Origin: Rhodosorus marinus
Lineage: Eukaryota; Rhodophyta; Stylonematophyceae; Stylonematales; Stylonemataceae
Reading direction: 5' to 3'
Length of the DNA stretch: 64,000 bases
Assembly: GCA_029953675.1 (NCBI GenBank)
Contig: JAMWBK010000010.1
Location: 1,626,455-1,690,454 of the forward strand
How positions within the stretch are numbered: the first letter of the stretch is position 1; each line of letters starts with the position of its first letter. Positions 21,716 to 33,591 of this stretch are shown here, piece after piece. The position numbers were made by a program, and so were the translations under genes. The notes beneath the pieces are model-generated. The model saw nothing but the letters and a program-made list of their open reading frames with translations. It did not search any database and was not told where the DNA came from.

Positions 21716-23236
21716 TGGCCGCTTGACTATTTATATGCAGCGATTCGATCAACCTTTCCATTATCTTTTGTTTGTTTGTTGCCGTTAGCCGACGATGAAC
21801 GTGGAGCCGTCGAACTCAAGTTCTAGTGACTAATAAAATCAGGTCTCCGCGGGATCCGAAAATTCTAGTCTTTCGGTGGAGCCTCATAACGGTGGAAATT
21901 AGGGACGCGAGGTTGTTAACCGTACCACACGGTCCATAGAATATGCTTTACATGCACTCAACACTCACTTGAAGTCGGTTGAGGTACGAGAGGGATTGGA
22001 GGAAAGCGCGTCTTCTCCGAGTATCAGTTGGAGTGAAGTACTGAACTGAGGCAGTCGGAAAAGACGATCAAGCAGAACGAGCGGTTTGCTGTTCCTTCTG
22101 AATCTATATGAACGCTTAACTTCTATTCGTTCACCCCAGCAGTTGCGTACGAAAATTGTTGGGAGAGGTTCTTCGTCGGAAAGGAGTCGTCACACACAAG
22201 GGGACAAGCTGTGAGACTCGCACACAGCAGTGACAAAAGATGTGACAGCTGTTTTTCTTCTTGATTGACTCACGGGCATTCGCAGCGGCAAGCACCACTT
22301 ACTCAGAGGGCCACGCCCCCGCTCTCCAGAGCACCTTAAGTATACGTCATGCTGTTGCAATTTGGATCCCGAGCGACGTGGCTTATGAGTTCCTTGACAA
22401 CACAGTGAAACGGGCAATATGCTACTGACCTCACCAGTCAAAGCAAATACTGTCTGGCTTCTCCTGCTCATTAGTCCGCACGCCTGGAGACTAGCATTTT
22501 GGTTCAATTGAACTTTGCCTGACGAAAACGAGATTGTAGACGGCTTTGAGTTGTTTATGGCGATCCCGCAATCAGAGATTTTGCAGAGGAAATTCTCACC
22601 CTCTCGATCTGAATGCGAGTGACTTCCAGCAAAAGCATGTATCGGGGTTTGGTTTCAGGATCGCTTTAGTTGACAATGTCACACGCACATTGAGAGGCTC
22701 AAAAAGGCGCAAAAGAGCCTTTAACAGAAGAAGGGAAACCAGCTTGACTATTTACGTCCAACTGGTTGCATGGCGAGGTAACGGCTTGTCGCAGCAAATG
22801 AGAGGCGTTCAAAATTGCATCTAGGAGAAGGACCTATGTTCCTCGCGTTGTTGAGCCCGCAGCCGGCCTGCTAGCCTACAGCAAATTAAATACGAGAGAG
22901 CAGTTTTGAAGACCTCCCGGGGAGAGAAGATACAAGCTCGAGGGTGATGAGGAGCCAAGGCCAAGGTGAGCCGTGATGTCATTCAAAGCAAACCGTATCC
23001 CGGGAAATCGTGTGGAGGGTGCCCTTCACCCGTTTAATCTCTGCGACTTGAAAGTAGTCATGGGCTGAACGCATAGCTTCCTATCTATTAAGGAGCCTTA
23101 TGAGAGGCGCTGTCCTTTGCGGATGGTTGCATGGACTGAGTGACGCAACTGTTGTATTCCCCGATCAATCAGCTCGATCTTCTAGCTTCCATTTCAGCAG
23201 TGCCGACATATAAGTGCTAATCCGGTCCAGCTATTG
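21716..23236. other. Intergenic, no recognised gene
   Basis: No supported coding region. ORFs at 22190-22507 and 22546-22824 show no motif or plausible start context. Confidence 0.5.
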
Positions 23237-23364
23237 AACCATGATTACTTCTTGGTATGGCACGCTCTCACTCGTATATCATGAATCATGGTTGCTTCTC
23301 GGCATGATAGGCTGCCATTCTCATGCAATGAATCATGATTACTTCTGAGCGCGACAGGCTGTCT
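23237..23364. repeat. 47-base tandem repeat, about 2.7 copies
   Basis: Units begin AACCATGATTACTTCT (23237), AATCATGGTTGCTTCT (23284) and AATCATGATTACTTCT (23331). They are imperfect copies that lie next to the second R1 repeat. Confidence 0.7.
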
Positions 23365-23381
23365 AAACATTAGTTGAACAT

Positions 23382-23700
23382 TAGCAAAAACCATCTTTGT
23401 GGTCGCCACTGAAACAGGTAATAATAACCTCCCGTATTGATGAAAATCAAACCTTGGTCAAGTCGGCAAACGACTATTCACCGAAAAAGATGAAAAGAGC
23501 ATTGAAAACTATCGGACGCAATCGGTGGTTGTCGGACCATTTATCGGACGAAGCCCGCTTTATCTTTTCTATTCAGGTCTGATTAACTCATTTCAGACGG
23601 GGGTTGACAAGAAAATATATTCCATTATTACTTAGTACGGGAACGACAAACGTAGATCGGACCGTCTGATAAAATATCAGACGGAGATGACAACCGTAAC
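23382..23700. repeat. Repeat family R1, copy 2
   Basis: Matches the start of the 2112-2530 copy (AGCAAAAACCATCTTTGTGGTCG..., then GGACGCAATCGG and TCGGACCATTTATCGGACGAAG). It contains further palindromes such as CCGTCTGATAAAATATCAGACGG near 23667. No ORF. Confidence 0.65.
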
Positions 23701-24728
23701 TATGGGTAATTGCGCTTTGTTTGCTTACTCTCGCCAACAGAGTAAGTCACGTACTGTCCTATCTAGTACATTTGCTCTCCCTGGTTAAACACGATATCCG
23801 CTGGAAAAGGCCAATCTTCCCATTGTCTTTTCACAGTCAAGAAAAATCGGGCTTTCCTCCCAGCTCGCTGTGTGCTAAGGTTTCCTGATATTTTTGTTCA
23901 TCTACCTAGAAACCCAATAGCCCCATTTTATTACGAACAAATGGCGACCATCTATTGTATCTCAGGAAATAGTAATGAGTCAGTCGATATTCGTGTATAA
24001 TGATTGAAAAATGTGCGTCATGATCGGATTCAACCTTCAACGAAATTTGCATCACCACCCTGGGGGTCCGTATAGTTCTTTTCTTGGATTGGTTTCATTG
24101 TTCGGTGCGTATACCCCTAGGTCATGAGTCCGCAAAATTTCGTCAGGAGGCAGTTCATTTACTGACGGGGAGGGGGTATTCCCCAACAGTAGTTTACCAG
24201 GAAAAAAACAAATTTGTGATAAAAACCCGTCTCTAATCAATCCTATTGATCCTATTGACTGGGAAAACATCCTGATATAGGGGGCATCTTTCAACACTTG
24301 CTCTGTGCGGAAGAATGCTGGTCTGATCTTCATGGGGTGCATTGGCTGAGGTTGATATCCAACTCCCCCTTGAAAGATTATTGTGAAAGCATCTGAAACT
24401 CCGGCCACAATGTTCTCCTAGGATTGAATATTTTTGGTGGGGCTCTTTTTTGAGAGGCGAAGGTTTCGCTCCAAATCAAGTTTTTAATAATAATCTGGCA
24501 TTGACGTATCTCCGTTGCCTGAGGAGATGCCCCATTCTATGTCAATGCTTTCTGCACCAAATGTAAGTTTTAGCGCTTCTTAAATTGCTCCCATAGCACG
24601 CAGTACGGATCGAGCAGGGGAGGGTGGGCGAGGAGATGCGTACGGTGGCTCGGGGTGCTTGCAGTAGTGGACATTGTTGTGTAATCGAAAATCTGTGCGT
24701 ACGATCGTAGACAGATTTCTTGGCAGAT
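23701..24728. other. Upstream region of LHCR, no recognised gene
   Basis: No supported gene. A minus-strand open frame at 24052-24408 lacks an ATG at its start and shows no known domain. The final 200 bases presumably hold the LHCR promoter. Confidence 0.5.
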
Positions 24729-25459
24729 ATGAATGCTTTCGTTGGGAGCTTTGCGCCGTCGCGGCTCACGCGCACCACTTTCGCCGGTGCTAGATTGTCA
24801 GGAGCACCAGTCAGAAGCGCTGCTCGTGTAACGATGCAGGCTAAGTCTAAGAGTGTACCTTTCATGGATTGTCCCAAGGCGCTGGATGGATCCATGGTTG
24901 GCGATGTTGGATTTGATCCACTCAACTTCAGCGCATACCTGCCGCTCAGCTGGCTGAGGGAAGCGGAGATTAAGCATTGCAGAATCTGCATGCTTGCTGC
25001 GCTTGGATGGATCACGACGGAATTCTATACCTTCCCTTTCTATGCGGGTGCACCGAAGCTGCCGACTGACGCACATGGTATGTATTCTTCGTGAGCACCA
25101 CGAATGCTTTGAAGTTGTCTCTGCTTCTGTTTGACACCTCTTTTCTGCTCCACACAGACTACTTCACGAAGACCGCACTGGCGCAGGTCCTGCTTTTTGT
25201 GTGTGTGTGGGAAATCTTAACGACCCCCGCTGTCATTCAGATGGTCACTGGCAAGTCTGACCGCAAACCAGGGTACTTCGGATTCGACCCTCTGAATTTG
25301 ACCTCGAAATGGGACCGCTCGAAGCTGGACAAGTACCAGCTTTCGGAACTGAAGAATGGCCGACTCGCGATGATTGCTATTGGAGGCCTTGTCCACCAGG
25401 CGTGGCTCACCAAGTTGCCTGCCATCGCTCAGATTCAGGCTGGCAAGTTTTTCCCTTAA
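24729..25459 (+). CDS. LHCR-type chlorophyll a light-harvesting protein (2 exons)
   Basis: Exon 1 is 24729-25077 and exon 2 is 25158-25459; the 80-base intron has GTATGT...CACACAG ends and phase 1. The 216-residue product has an N-terminal transit peptide rich in Ser/Arg/Ala with an early Phe (MNAFVGSFAPSRLTRTTF), typical of primary red-algal plastid import. Helix 1 carries REAEIKHCRICMLAALGW (about 77-94), with the Glu and His/Arg chlorophyll ligands. Helix 3 carries ELKNGRLAMIAIGG (about 180-193). GFDPLNFSAY and GFDPLNLTSKW are the repeated pre-helix motifs. The middle helix is FTKTALAQVLLFVCVWEIL. LHCR proteins form the antenna of photosystem I in red algae. ATG 24729 is the first in-frame ATG. 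Confidence 0.93.
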
Positions 25460-25982
25460 TCAGTAGTTGTTAGATTTCTGTGGGACGTCGGGTGGTGAGT
25501 CAAAAAAATTGCAGTAAAAGTTGAACAACCCCGCGATATTTCTGTATGCCGGAATACATTGATCACGCTTAGTTGGGACAGAAACTCTTGAGAATGTCCG
25601 CTTTGTGCCTGTGCTCCAGGGAGCAGATGCGTATCCCAGTTTCCTCGCCGACATTGTTTTCCAATTTCATGGACCTTGTGGAATATTTTGGTAGCATTGT
25701 ATATGGCTGAGACAGAAGAACTATCATAGAAGCAGCGCTGAGAACTCCCGCATACTCCTTGTGAAAGATCAGTAAGACTACTACTACTAATATATTGTTT
25801 GCTCGTGGTTAAAAAAAACTTTATACACGTCCGCTATCGAGCTTCAAGCTAGTACAGTTCACGTCATCTCACTGAAGATAAACGGGGTCCCTCTGTGCTT
25901 CTCGCAACGGCAGATACGTTCTTCCGCTTGTTTCGAGAGGCTCTCTTCTAGTAACTGTTGCTGTTGGGAGCACTCGAACCAA

Positions 25983-26652
25983 TCAAATTTTTGCTACTTT
26001 TGCGGCTTTCACGATTGGGTTGAGTTTTCGCAGCAGGTCCTTGTTCATCGCTTTGTAATCAAACTCACATTCATGCAGCTCTGCGTGACGGTGATTTGCA
26101 CAGTAGTAGTAACCACAGCGACACTTAAAAGTGGTCAGCCCGATTCTTCTGCGGCATGTGAAACACCTGTGCGTCAATTTCTGTGCTTTTCTCTCAGATA
26201 TTGAAGTCTTGGCGCTGGAGTCAGAATCTTCCCTGCGCCGTTTCAAATCTTTCAAAACTTCAACGATGCACTGAATGTTCTCCACACCGTCCTGAAGCTT
26301 CGGCTCCTCCTTTCTATGCGTTTCAGTTCCAGCTTTCGATACACTTGTTTTCTCAGTAGAATCTCGATTTACAGTCGGTTCAGTTTCGCTTTCTCTCTCC
26401 AGGTGCGCCCTGTAGCATTGAGGGCACATGCTCAAGTTCTCCGACGATCTACGGGGTAAACAAAATAATAGAATGCTCAGTCAAGAAGAACCGTTGCTCT
26501 CGGTCCGTCCATCAATCGCCGCGCGTTCCAGTGCAGAGTTTAAAAGTCAAAAAATTCTTCAATTAGCAGCCTTCGAATATAGCATACCCCATAAATCCAC
26601 ATCCAGTAACACAAGGTTGAGGAACAGAAGAGTCTCTGTTGCAACCTGACAT
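25983..26652 (-). CDS. A20/AN1 zinc-finger protein, stress-associated type (2 exons)
   Basis: Exon 1 is 26652-26588 and exon 2 is 26448-25983; the 139-base intron has GTATGC...CCCGTAG ends. Splicing rebuilds an A20 finger across the junction: C14-x3-C18-x11-C30-x2-C33 (PCVTGCGFMG / SSENLSMCPQCYR). The AN1 finger is near the C-terminus (CFTCRRRIGLTTFKCRCGYYYC ligands, then HRHAELHECEFDY). The full product is 176 residues. A20/AN1 proteins are cytosolic ubiquitin-binding regulators linked to stress responses in plants. The charged linker between the fingers is low complexity. Restoration of the complete A20 motif strongly supports this two-exon model. Confidence 0.9.
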
Positions 26653-28130
26653 GTTGCAAACGCTTCCCCTTCGCACTATGCTTCTCTTTGCAGAGGACTG
26701 CCAGAGACGCTGGTCTTCACTCTCGTCGGGGACCACGCCAAAGTTTCTCGGTGAACTCTAAGTGTTCCGCAAAGTTTCTACTTTATACGCTTGTATTTTA
26801 TTTACGCGGAGCTTAGACACCTCAGAATAGCACAGTGCATGGGTTGTTACTAAAGTACACCAATCCTAGAGCCCCCGCGCACAAACTCAGCTGAGCCCCA
26901 CAACCTAGTCAGCGAAACACCTCTTAAGCTCCCCCCCGGATGCCCCTTCTCACCTCGACACCGAGTGTGAGGAGACAGCCCACTGCGTTAAGCGAGACTT
27001 TTTAACCTCCACAAGACAAGAACAGACTTGCCTCTGGCTTGGCCATGCGGCCGGAAAGAATTCTCATTCGATAGGTGCCCAGAAAATTATGAAATATTGC
27101 TAGTGTGCGTGTCGAATTCTAAGAGGTCGCCGACAGCTATTGCTGGAGATGACACACGGAATATTCCAAAAGAAAGATTTTTGCCCTTATTTTGAGCCTT
27201 GGTATTCCTGATTTTCAGTGTCGTCCAGCAAAAACACGCAAAAACCCAGACTAGCGCAAACGGGGTTTTCTATTTGAAGTACTGACAAGCGCCTTGTAAA
27301 TATGCAGAGACCAACCGAAAACTGTTTAGAAAAAAACGCTCTCTTCGCTCTCGCGCTGTGCGCTCAGAAGTACTCGTGTAGCGTGTACTAGGCTTCTAAA
27401 AGCTGTGCTTTGATAGCGCGCGAGAAAATCGACGCTCTTATTTAATCATTTTTGCTTTTCGTTTGAACCCGGAACAGCAAAATTTAGCGCTCATTTTCCA
27501 ATTTTAAGGGAAGCTGCGTGTTTCTTGAACTCGTGGGCCAGGATGATTTGACAGCTCAGAGCCTTCGTATACTGATTAAATTGGTTCCGTCGTCTGGGAT
27601 GGCGGTGGGGTTCCATCGCGCCAGCCAACAGCTTGGAATTGTGCATCTTATTGTTCTCGATACATTCAATCTTTTCTGATTACTTTAGGACCAGCGAAGT
27701 TCGGGCGACTTGCGCCAATATATATACCCCGCGCATGAGAGCACGCGGCTGCGGTGTAGAAATGGAGCACCATTTCTACACCACAGGGACGATTTTGTGG
27801 AAAGCTACTGGTCGCTGGACTTCTGGGTTTGGAGACATAGATATTAAATGAAACTAGTTTTTTGGAAGACGCATCTAGATAAATTCAGAGGCACGCTGTT
27901 CCTTAAAAATGATGAACGCAAGGAAGTGAAGTATGGGCTGGAGTACTTCAAGGTTCGGTGTCACGGAGATATCAGTTTCTTGTGACCTTTTGCACTACGA
28001 ACCCGCGGTCAAAGTAAACTTCAGGGCGCGAGCAATGATTTGTTAAACAAGTAGCTGCAGTTTCGATTCGCTATTTTGCACTTGTTGCAAGAGTCCCCTA
28101 CTATGCCTGCGTTGCTCGCCCGTAACTGTG
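26653..28130. other. Intergenic, no recognised gene; one hairpin
   Basis: Non-coding by inspection. A perfect hairpin lies at 27753-27782 (GGTGTAGAAATGG / CCATTTCTACACC, 4-base loop). Confidence 0.5.
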
Positions 28131-31100
28131 TCCTTTGCTGGGCAACTGCCTAATGCAGCGCAAACACTATTTCGATCACTATCTAGGGAAAAGGCCGGGC
28201 TTAAACCCACACCCCGGGATCTCTAGCTACGATAAAATATCCCCAGAAAAAACGGAATCAGCTCAAGGTCCCACTGATCCACACGAAGAGCTGCTAATGC
28301 AAGCTCTGCGTTCCCTTCCCTAAGCGTCTTGTTTATCTAAGCGCGTACATTGCTAAGCTCATCGATCTTTGTCAGCTTATGAGTGTATCCATCGCACAGG
28401 AACTCCTGCGTTATCTCTCCCCCGTCCAAATGTCTAGATCGCGATCGGTATGAATGTCGGTATCGTCCGGGTGCTCAATCGCCATTGCGTCCTTGCAATG
28501 TGTAAGTTTTCAGCACTCAGTGTGCTTGGTTGCAAGTCCGTTTGTTTCTCGGCTCCTTGGAAGCTGTCTGGGCTGTAGCGGCGAGACCACGGCACACCAA
28601 TTGCGAATCTCTGTGACGTTCTTGTGGATGGCCACCAGCTCGGGGCCTAGATTGTAGTTCTCAAGGCAGTTTGTTGGTTCTTGTTCGACCTCCCGGAATT
28701 ACCATCGGATAAGCCACTGCGCCACCTCTGGCATATTGTATTTGGTGTCATCTTTGCCGCAGTCCGCTCGATGTCTGACAGCGGTGGATTCTTTGTACAC
28801 CGTTCGTAAGGCGTTTACTACTATTGCCCGTATTTCAGCGTCCGCAGTCGCGGAGTCGGGAGCCCCAAAAGTTCCGCATTCCCGGTCCGCTCAATTTTCT
28901 CCGTCCAAGGTGAGGAAAACCTTGTGTACAAACCTACGGGGGAGCGGATTCGGGCCCTATTTTCGTTGGTAAATTTGAGGCATTAAAGCGTGCGCCGAGA
29001 TGGAGGCGGCAGAGAACACTCTGTTGATCAGCGTTCTAATCTGAGTGTAAGGTCCCCGAATGAGGCATTCTAGGAAGTGCGTTGAGAGCGCGCCTCCAAA
29101 ACTAGTCCAGCACTACAGAGTATTTGATTGTGCACAGTTCTGTTGAACATTGCTGGCGTCGGGGTTTGCCTGTCGTTGTCGGGATTGAAGCTTCCAGGGT
29201 GCGTTGTTCGCAATTGCGCTAAAGGTAGGACCAATGCCCTTGATTGCTTTGGAAAGTATTGACCCGTCCAGTGTAGAATGCAATCAATAGGTTGGGTTCG
29301 TCGTCTCTTTCCAAATCCCAGGCCGCCCCATCTGCATGGGAGTACCACTCGTTTCCAAGGCGGTTGAGTGCCATTCCGGTCCTCAGCAGTTGTTTGGAAA
29401 CAACACAGCAGCCTTTCTAGATGTAGCCTCACCAACGAGTCCGCTTCGCGTGCCAGTGTGCGTCCAAATTGAAACGCCAGCGTTCGCTGTGTATAGTCTG
29501 GGCGAGTTTCAGAGCAAAAGCGGAACAGGGCAGTTGCGCGCTCAGTTCCTGGTGGGAGAAGATGTGCAATCTCCTCGAAGAGTTTGGTTTGTGTCCCAAT
29601 CGGGTTGGAGTGAATTGTCAGCCTTCTCTTGAAATTTCCACGTCTGCCATATCTCGGGTGACCAGTCTCGGGAATCCAGGTGATACCTGAGTAGTGAGAA
29701 CCCCCACTTCTGAGGTTGCAGTTGGGCTCCGATGGTCGGTAGAGTCCTCTGGCTCCAGATTAGAATTGGGGCTTAGGGCTAAGGCATGTAGGCCGGGTTT
29801 AAGAGGGTTCCCCTTGTACCCCGGTGGTGGCCTGCAGGCGTAGGCGGGCTTTACCCTCCTCTTTCCGCGGTAATCTTGGCTATAGTTGCCAGGACATGGC
29901 TATTGTTCGCATCTGCCCGAAGAGCTCGCGTAATAAACTCCTCCGCCTTTGCGACGTTCTCAGTTCTGTATTCCAAAAGTCCGAGCGCATGATAAGTTGC
30001 CGCGTTGTGAGGGTCAACCTTAATGCCTCGCGAAAAGTTACCTTCCGTGTCTTTTTGACACTAGCCAAAGAGCGTAGGGGATTCTTCACAGTGGTTGCAT
30101 ACCCCCGCCGGTAGACGGCTCCAGTTCCGGATAGTGGTGGTCGACGAGTTGCTTATCGATGCGACAATCGATCTGGTTGAACACGTTGGCCAGGTCCAGC
30201 CTGCGTACTGCCGATTCTGGTTCACAGAACAGATGAGCTTGGATGACATGCATTGACTTGTCGCATGCGCCACTTACTGCAAGTTGGAGCGGTACTAGTA
30301 CTCTCGGAGTCACTATGTATCCGAACTGAAGACCTACCGTGCGCCAGCTTCCGGTGGACCTCTGGGACTCCGATCGGGCGAACTGCAGGCCTCACTGGTG
30401 GTGGGCTGGTGGTAGAAGGCTTGACGAATGGCAGTAGCGACTGCTGCGCAAGGCCCTAGTGAGGACTTCCGGAAATCGCTCTGGTGCGGTTGAAAGTTGG
30501 GTTATGAAGCGTACGAGGTGTCGTTGTACCTGACCGTTGAGCGCCCATGGGTATTTTTAACGGAGCCCATTGGACCCGAGGCTCTTGGCCTTAGGCGGGC
30601 GTGCCAGATTGCGAGGAGGCCCTCGTCAACAGCTTCGCCAGCCCACCACCTGCCTCTGAGCTTGCCGTGCCTCCGGTTAGTAAGGTTCTTAGGTTCTGCG
30701 TGAGGGGCTCCGATAGCGGGATCTCCTCAGGGTCCGGGAGCAGATCTTCGAGCTGGTACCATGTATCAGAGTTTGGGTTGCCAGTTCCGAGGCCATGAAC
30801 CCGTGTGCTGCGTCAGAGCGTCCGCCCAGGTGCGCGAGCTTCAGGGCTTGTTTCCGGCGCAAGCGTACTTGGTGCATGGAAGTGTCTAGATCCTGGGTCT
30901 GTGCAGCGGGCTTCGGCCGCGCCGCATGTTCCTCTGAGACCGTACAAACCGTATGGAATTACCGTAACCTCGTGGAATTCTGTACTGCGAGAGCACCTGT
31001 CCCGTTCGGCTCGTTCTGAACGCCCGACGAAGGCTTTAACTCGATAAGATCCTCCAGACAATTCCAACTAGGGAGCGAGGTCCGGACACAGATTCGGATA

Positions 31101-31200
31101 GTCTGGGGTACTTCAGAACGCCCTGAATTCTGCTATCTCTACCCTTACTGAAGTGAACCATGCAAGCCCTCTGTTCGGGCCGCGCGGTCAAAGCCCTCTT
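28131..31200 (-). pseudogene. Decayed NL-B non-LTR retrotransposon
   Basis: The minus strand carries pieces of the NL-B ORF2 in order. An N-terminal part with LKLAHLGGRSDAAH lies near 30850-30800. Reverse transcriptase pieces follow (RLDLANVFNQIDCRIDKQLVD near 30150-30200; TTGVQ-GEP near 29810). LPCRWGGLGFG is near 29330 and endonuclease-region pieces are further left. Frames are broken throughout. The left end, CTGGGCAACTGCCTAATGCAGCG (28137 on), matches the 3' tail of the NL-B copies at 36375 and 53885. ORF1 appears absent. The copy is interrupted by a 184-base host-gene fragment. Confidence 0.75.
29853..30036 (-). other. Duplicated fragment of the neighbouring TPR gene
   Basis: These 184 bases match 32685-32868, in exon 1 of the TPR gene, with two differences seen by eye (C/T at about 29922 and 30015). 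The orientation is the same. They sit inside the decayed reverse transcriptase, between segments that correspond to adjacent parts of the intact NL-B ORF2. Confidence 0.92.
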
Positions 31201-31476
31201 TCTAGGCTTTAGAGCTAATTGACCCAGACTAACGTAACCCTAGAGCTAATTGAGCATGTCCGCATACGCGAATAATTCACTCAAGAAGGCGCTGGGAGGT
31301 CGTTCGTTCGGGCCCAGCTAACAAAAGTTAAGGCCAGAAGCGCATCCCTTAGTTCCTTAAATCCAAATCAAATTCGTACTATAAATACTAACTACAGAGC
31401 TGCACAACACAGGTGCAGCAAAGGGTCTCTAATATCTATATACCTACGGGAGCGAATATTGGAAAGTAGCCACGCA

Positions 31477-33591
31477 CTAATCAATCAATCCAAGATCAAG
31501 GCGAGTCTGCGGTGCACGGAAGTCGATGAGATCAACTGAGAATTCCTCTGCTTCGTCTTCGTCTTTGTATTCGTCAACATCCTCATCTTCGGAGGTCTCC
31601 CCCTGACTTTGTCGTTGGATCGGAATGGCTCGAACAGGCTTTTCACTCAAAATTCTTTGCTCTCTCGATGTTGCCTCGTCTCTGTTGCGCAGTGTTCTCT
31701 TCTTCCTCTTTTCTATGCTCACCCTTAGGTCCTGTTCCGTTGTCCATAACCCTGTGGATGCGAAGTCCCCAGATTGGGGCTCTCCAAGCATAACGCGGTT
31801 GTCACTAATGAGTGCCGCCTCAATCGAACGCTGAAAGATTATCTCCGCTCGCGAGGTCTCTCCATACTTGCTCTCGCATGCTTCGTAGCTCCTCCATATA
31901 AGCGGGTTCGAAGGCTCCCTCTGGACAGCTTCCTCAAACAGCTTCCGGCTTTTGAGCATACTCCCAGCCTCAGCCTCAACTCGACCCCAGGCGCAGAAAA
32001 TCCTTGTTGAGTGAGGGTTGGCTTCGAGTCCATATCTGGAGAGCGACAATACAATTGAGGTCTCAGCTTACGGCTACCTCCGCGAATCTGAAACTGGACC
32101 CAAGGCATTTCACAAGCCGACTCACCGAAAGTACGTTTTTGCCCGCTCTATCTCTCCAATCTGTCTTTCGTAAGCTCCCCATGCATGCCATATCCTGTCA
32201 ACAAATTTTGACTTGGGGTTTGCCCATACACCTTGTTGAAACAACTCTCGAGCTACATCTGTATTCTCAAGTCTTGCCTCCATCAAGCCCCATGCTTGCC
32301 AAAGCGGGCAATGCTTTGGTTGTTCCCGTAGTCCTTCTTCAAAGTGACCACGCGCTGCTTCATAGTCTCCCTAAATAAATAGTGTTCCGTAAAACACGTC
32401 GAGAGTGAGTTTATCAAAAGTTGTAGTTCGCAGACGCGAGCGCAGGAGAGGGGATTCGTTCTGCACTACAAAGCAAAAAGCTACCCAAACGCATTCTTGG
32501 GTCTCATCCAGGCAGCACATTTGTTGCGAAAACATGCGCGGTTAGCCGGCCCAGTGATGCCAAGTCTGATTCTGGTGAGCGCAACCTACCTCTTTGATTG
32601 CAAGCATTCCTAGCATCTGGTGAATTACCGCGTCCCTCGGACCTCGGGAACGGCCACGAAGCAGGAGAGATCGCGCTCTGCGCGACCCTCCTCTTTCCGC
32701 GGTAATCTTGGCTATAGTTGCCAGGACATGGCTATTGTTCGCATTTGCCCGAAGAGCTCGCGTAATAAACTCCTCCGCCTTTGCGACGTTCTCAGTTCTG
32801 TATTCCAAAAGTCCGAGCGCATGATAAGTTGCCGCGTTGTGAGGGTTAACCTTAATGCCTCGCGAAAAATACTTGCGAGCCAGTTCTGTGTTGCCATGTG
32901 CATATTCAAGTTCACCCCAAACGTGCCACAAGTAATAGTTTCGGGAATCCGCCTCCGTTCCAGTCCTAAAGCACTGTCTCGCGCTGTCAACGTCGTTGTC
33001 TCGACTCTGATAAAAGAGACCCAACGCAACCCATGAAGCAGCATGCGCTGGGTTAGCTTCACAGGCTTGCAGATACAGGCTCTTAGCTCGGGAGTAGTTT
33101 CCAGTACGCTCTTCTAGTACTCCCCAAGCCTGAAGTAGATGAGAATTTCTCCTGCAGAACTGCAAGGCATTTGCAAAAATCTTCCTAGCCTCAGAAAACC
33201 GTTCCAGGCGCATTTCAAGACGAGCCAGCCCCATCCATCCTCTTCCATCATAGGGTCGCAGTTTTATACACTTAACGTACAGTTCTTTGGCCAGGTCGTG
33301 ATTCGATTGCCTTTGAGCGTTTCTTGCCCAGTAAAAAACCAAGTCAACATTAATCTTTAGGACCTGGCCAGGATGCAGGTCTGGACTGTCTCCTCCCTCC
33401 GTTACGAGGTAATAATCCTGCGCCACTTCCTCGAGGTGTTTCCTATTCAGACCGAACAAAACCTCCCCATCGTTCCTCTCAAAAACAAACCTTGCAACCC
33501 GTATCCGTTTATCTCTGGCCGAACAGCAGCGCAATGTTTCGCTCGGCACCGTCGAGACGGATCCTGAAACATTAACGAAGGAACCATGCAT
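31477..33591 (-). CDS. MBB1/HCF107-like plastid RNA-processing TPR protein (at least 3 exons)
   Basis: Exons run 33591-32590, 32370-32126 and 32035-31477; the introns start GTAGGT and GTGAGT and end TTTAG and CCAG. The phases (0, 2) fit. The joined product of about 601 residues is a chain of half-a-TPR/TPR repeats (ARKIFANALQFCRRNSHLLQ, WGVLEERTGNYSRA, AWGAYERQIGEIERAKTYFR, CAWGRVEAEAGS). These are typical of MBB1 (algae) and HCF107 (plants), which bind and stabilise psbB/psbH-region plastid mRNAs. The C-terminus is acidic (ETSEDEDVDEYKDEDEAEE). The true start is uncertain: TTTCAG just inside the first codons is a possible splice acceptor, so an upstream transit-peptide exon is likely. Confidence 0.82.

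Noticed and set aside
24052-24408. Minus-strand open frame upstream of LHCR as a gene
   Set aside because: It begins with GTG, has no upstream ATG or splice context I could support, and shows no domain.
31625-32378. Plus-strand open frames opposite the TPR gene
   Set aside because: They are shadows of coding sequence on the minus strand, with no motifs of their own.
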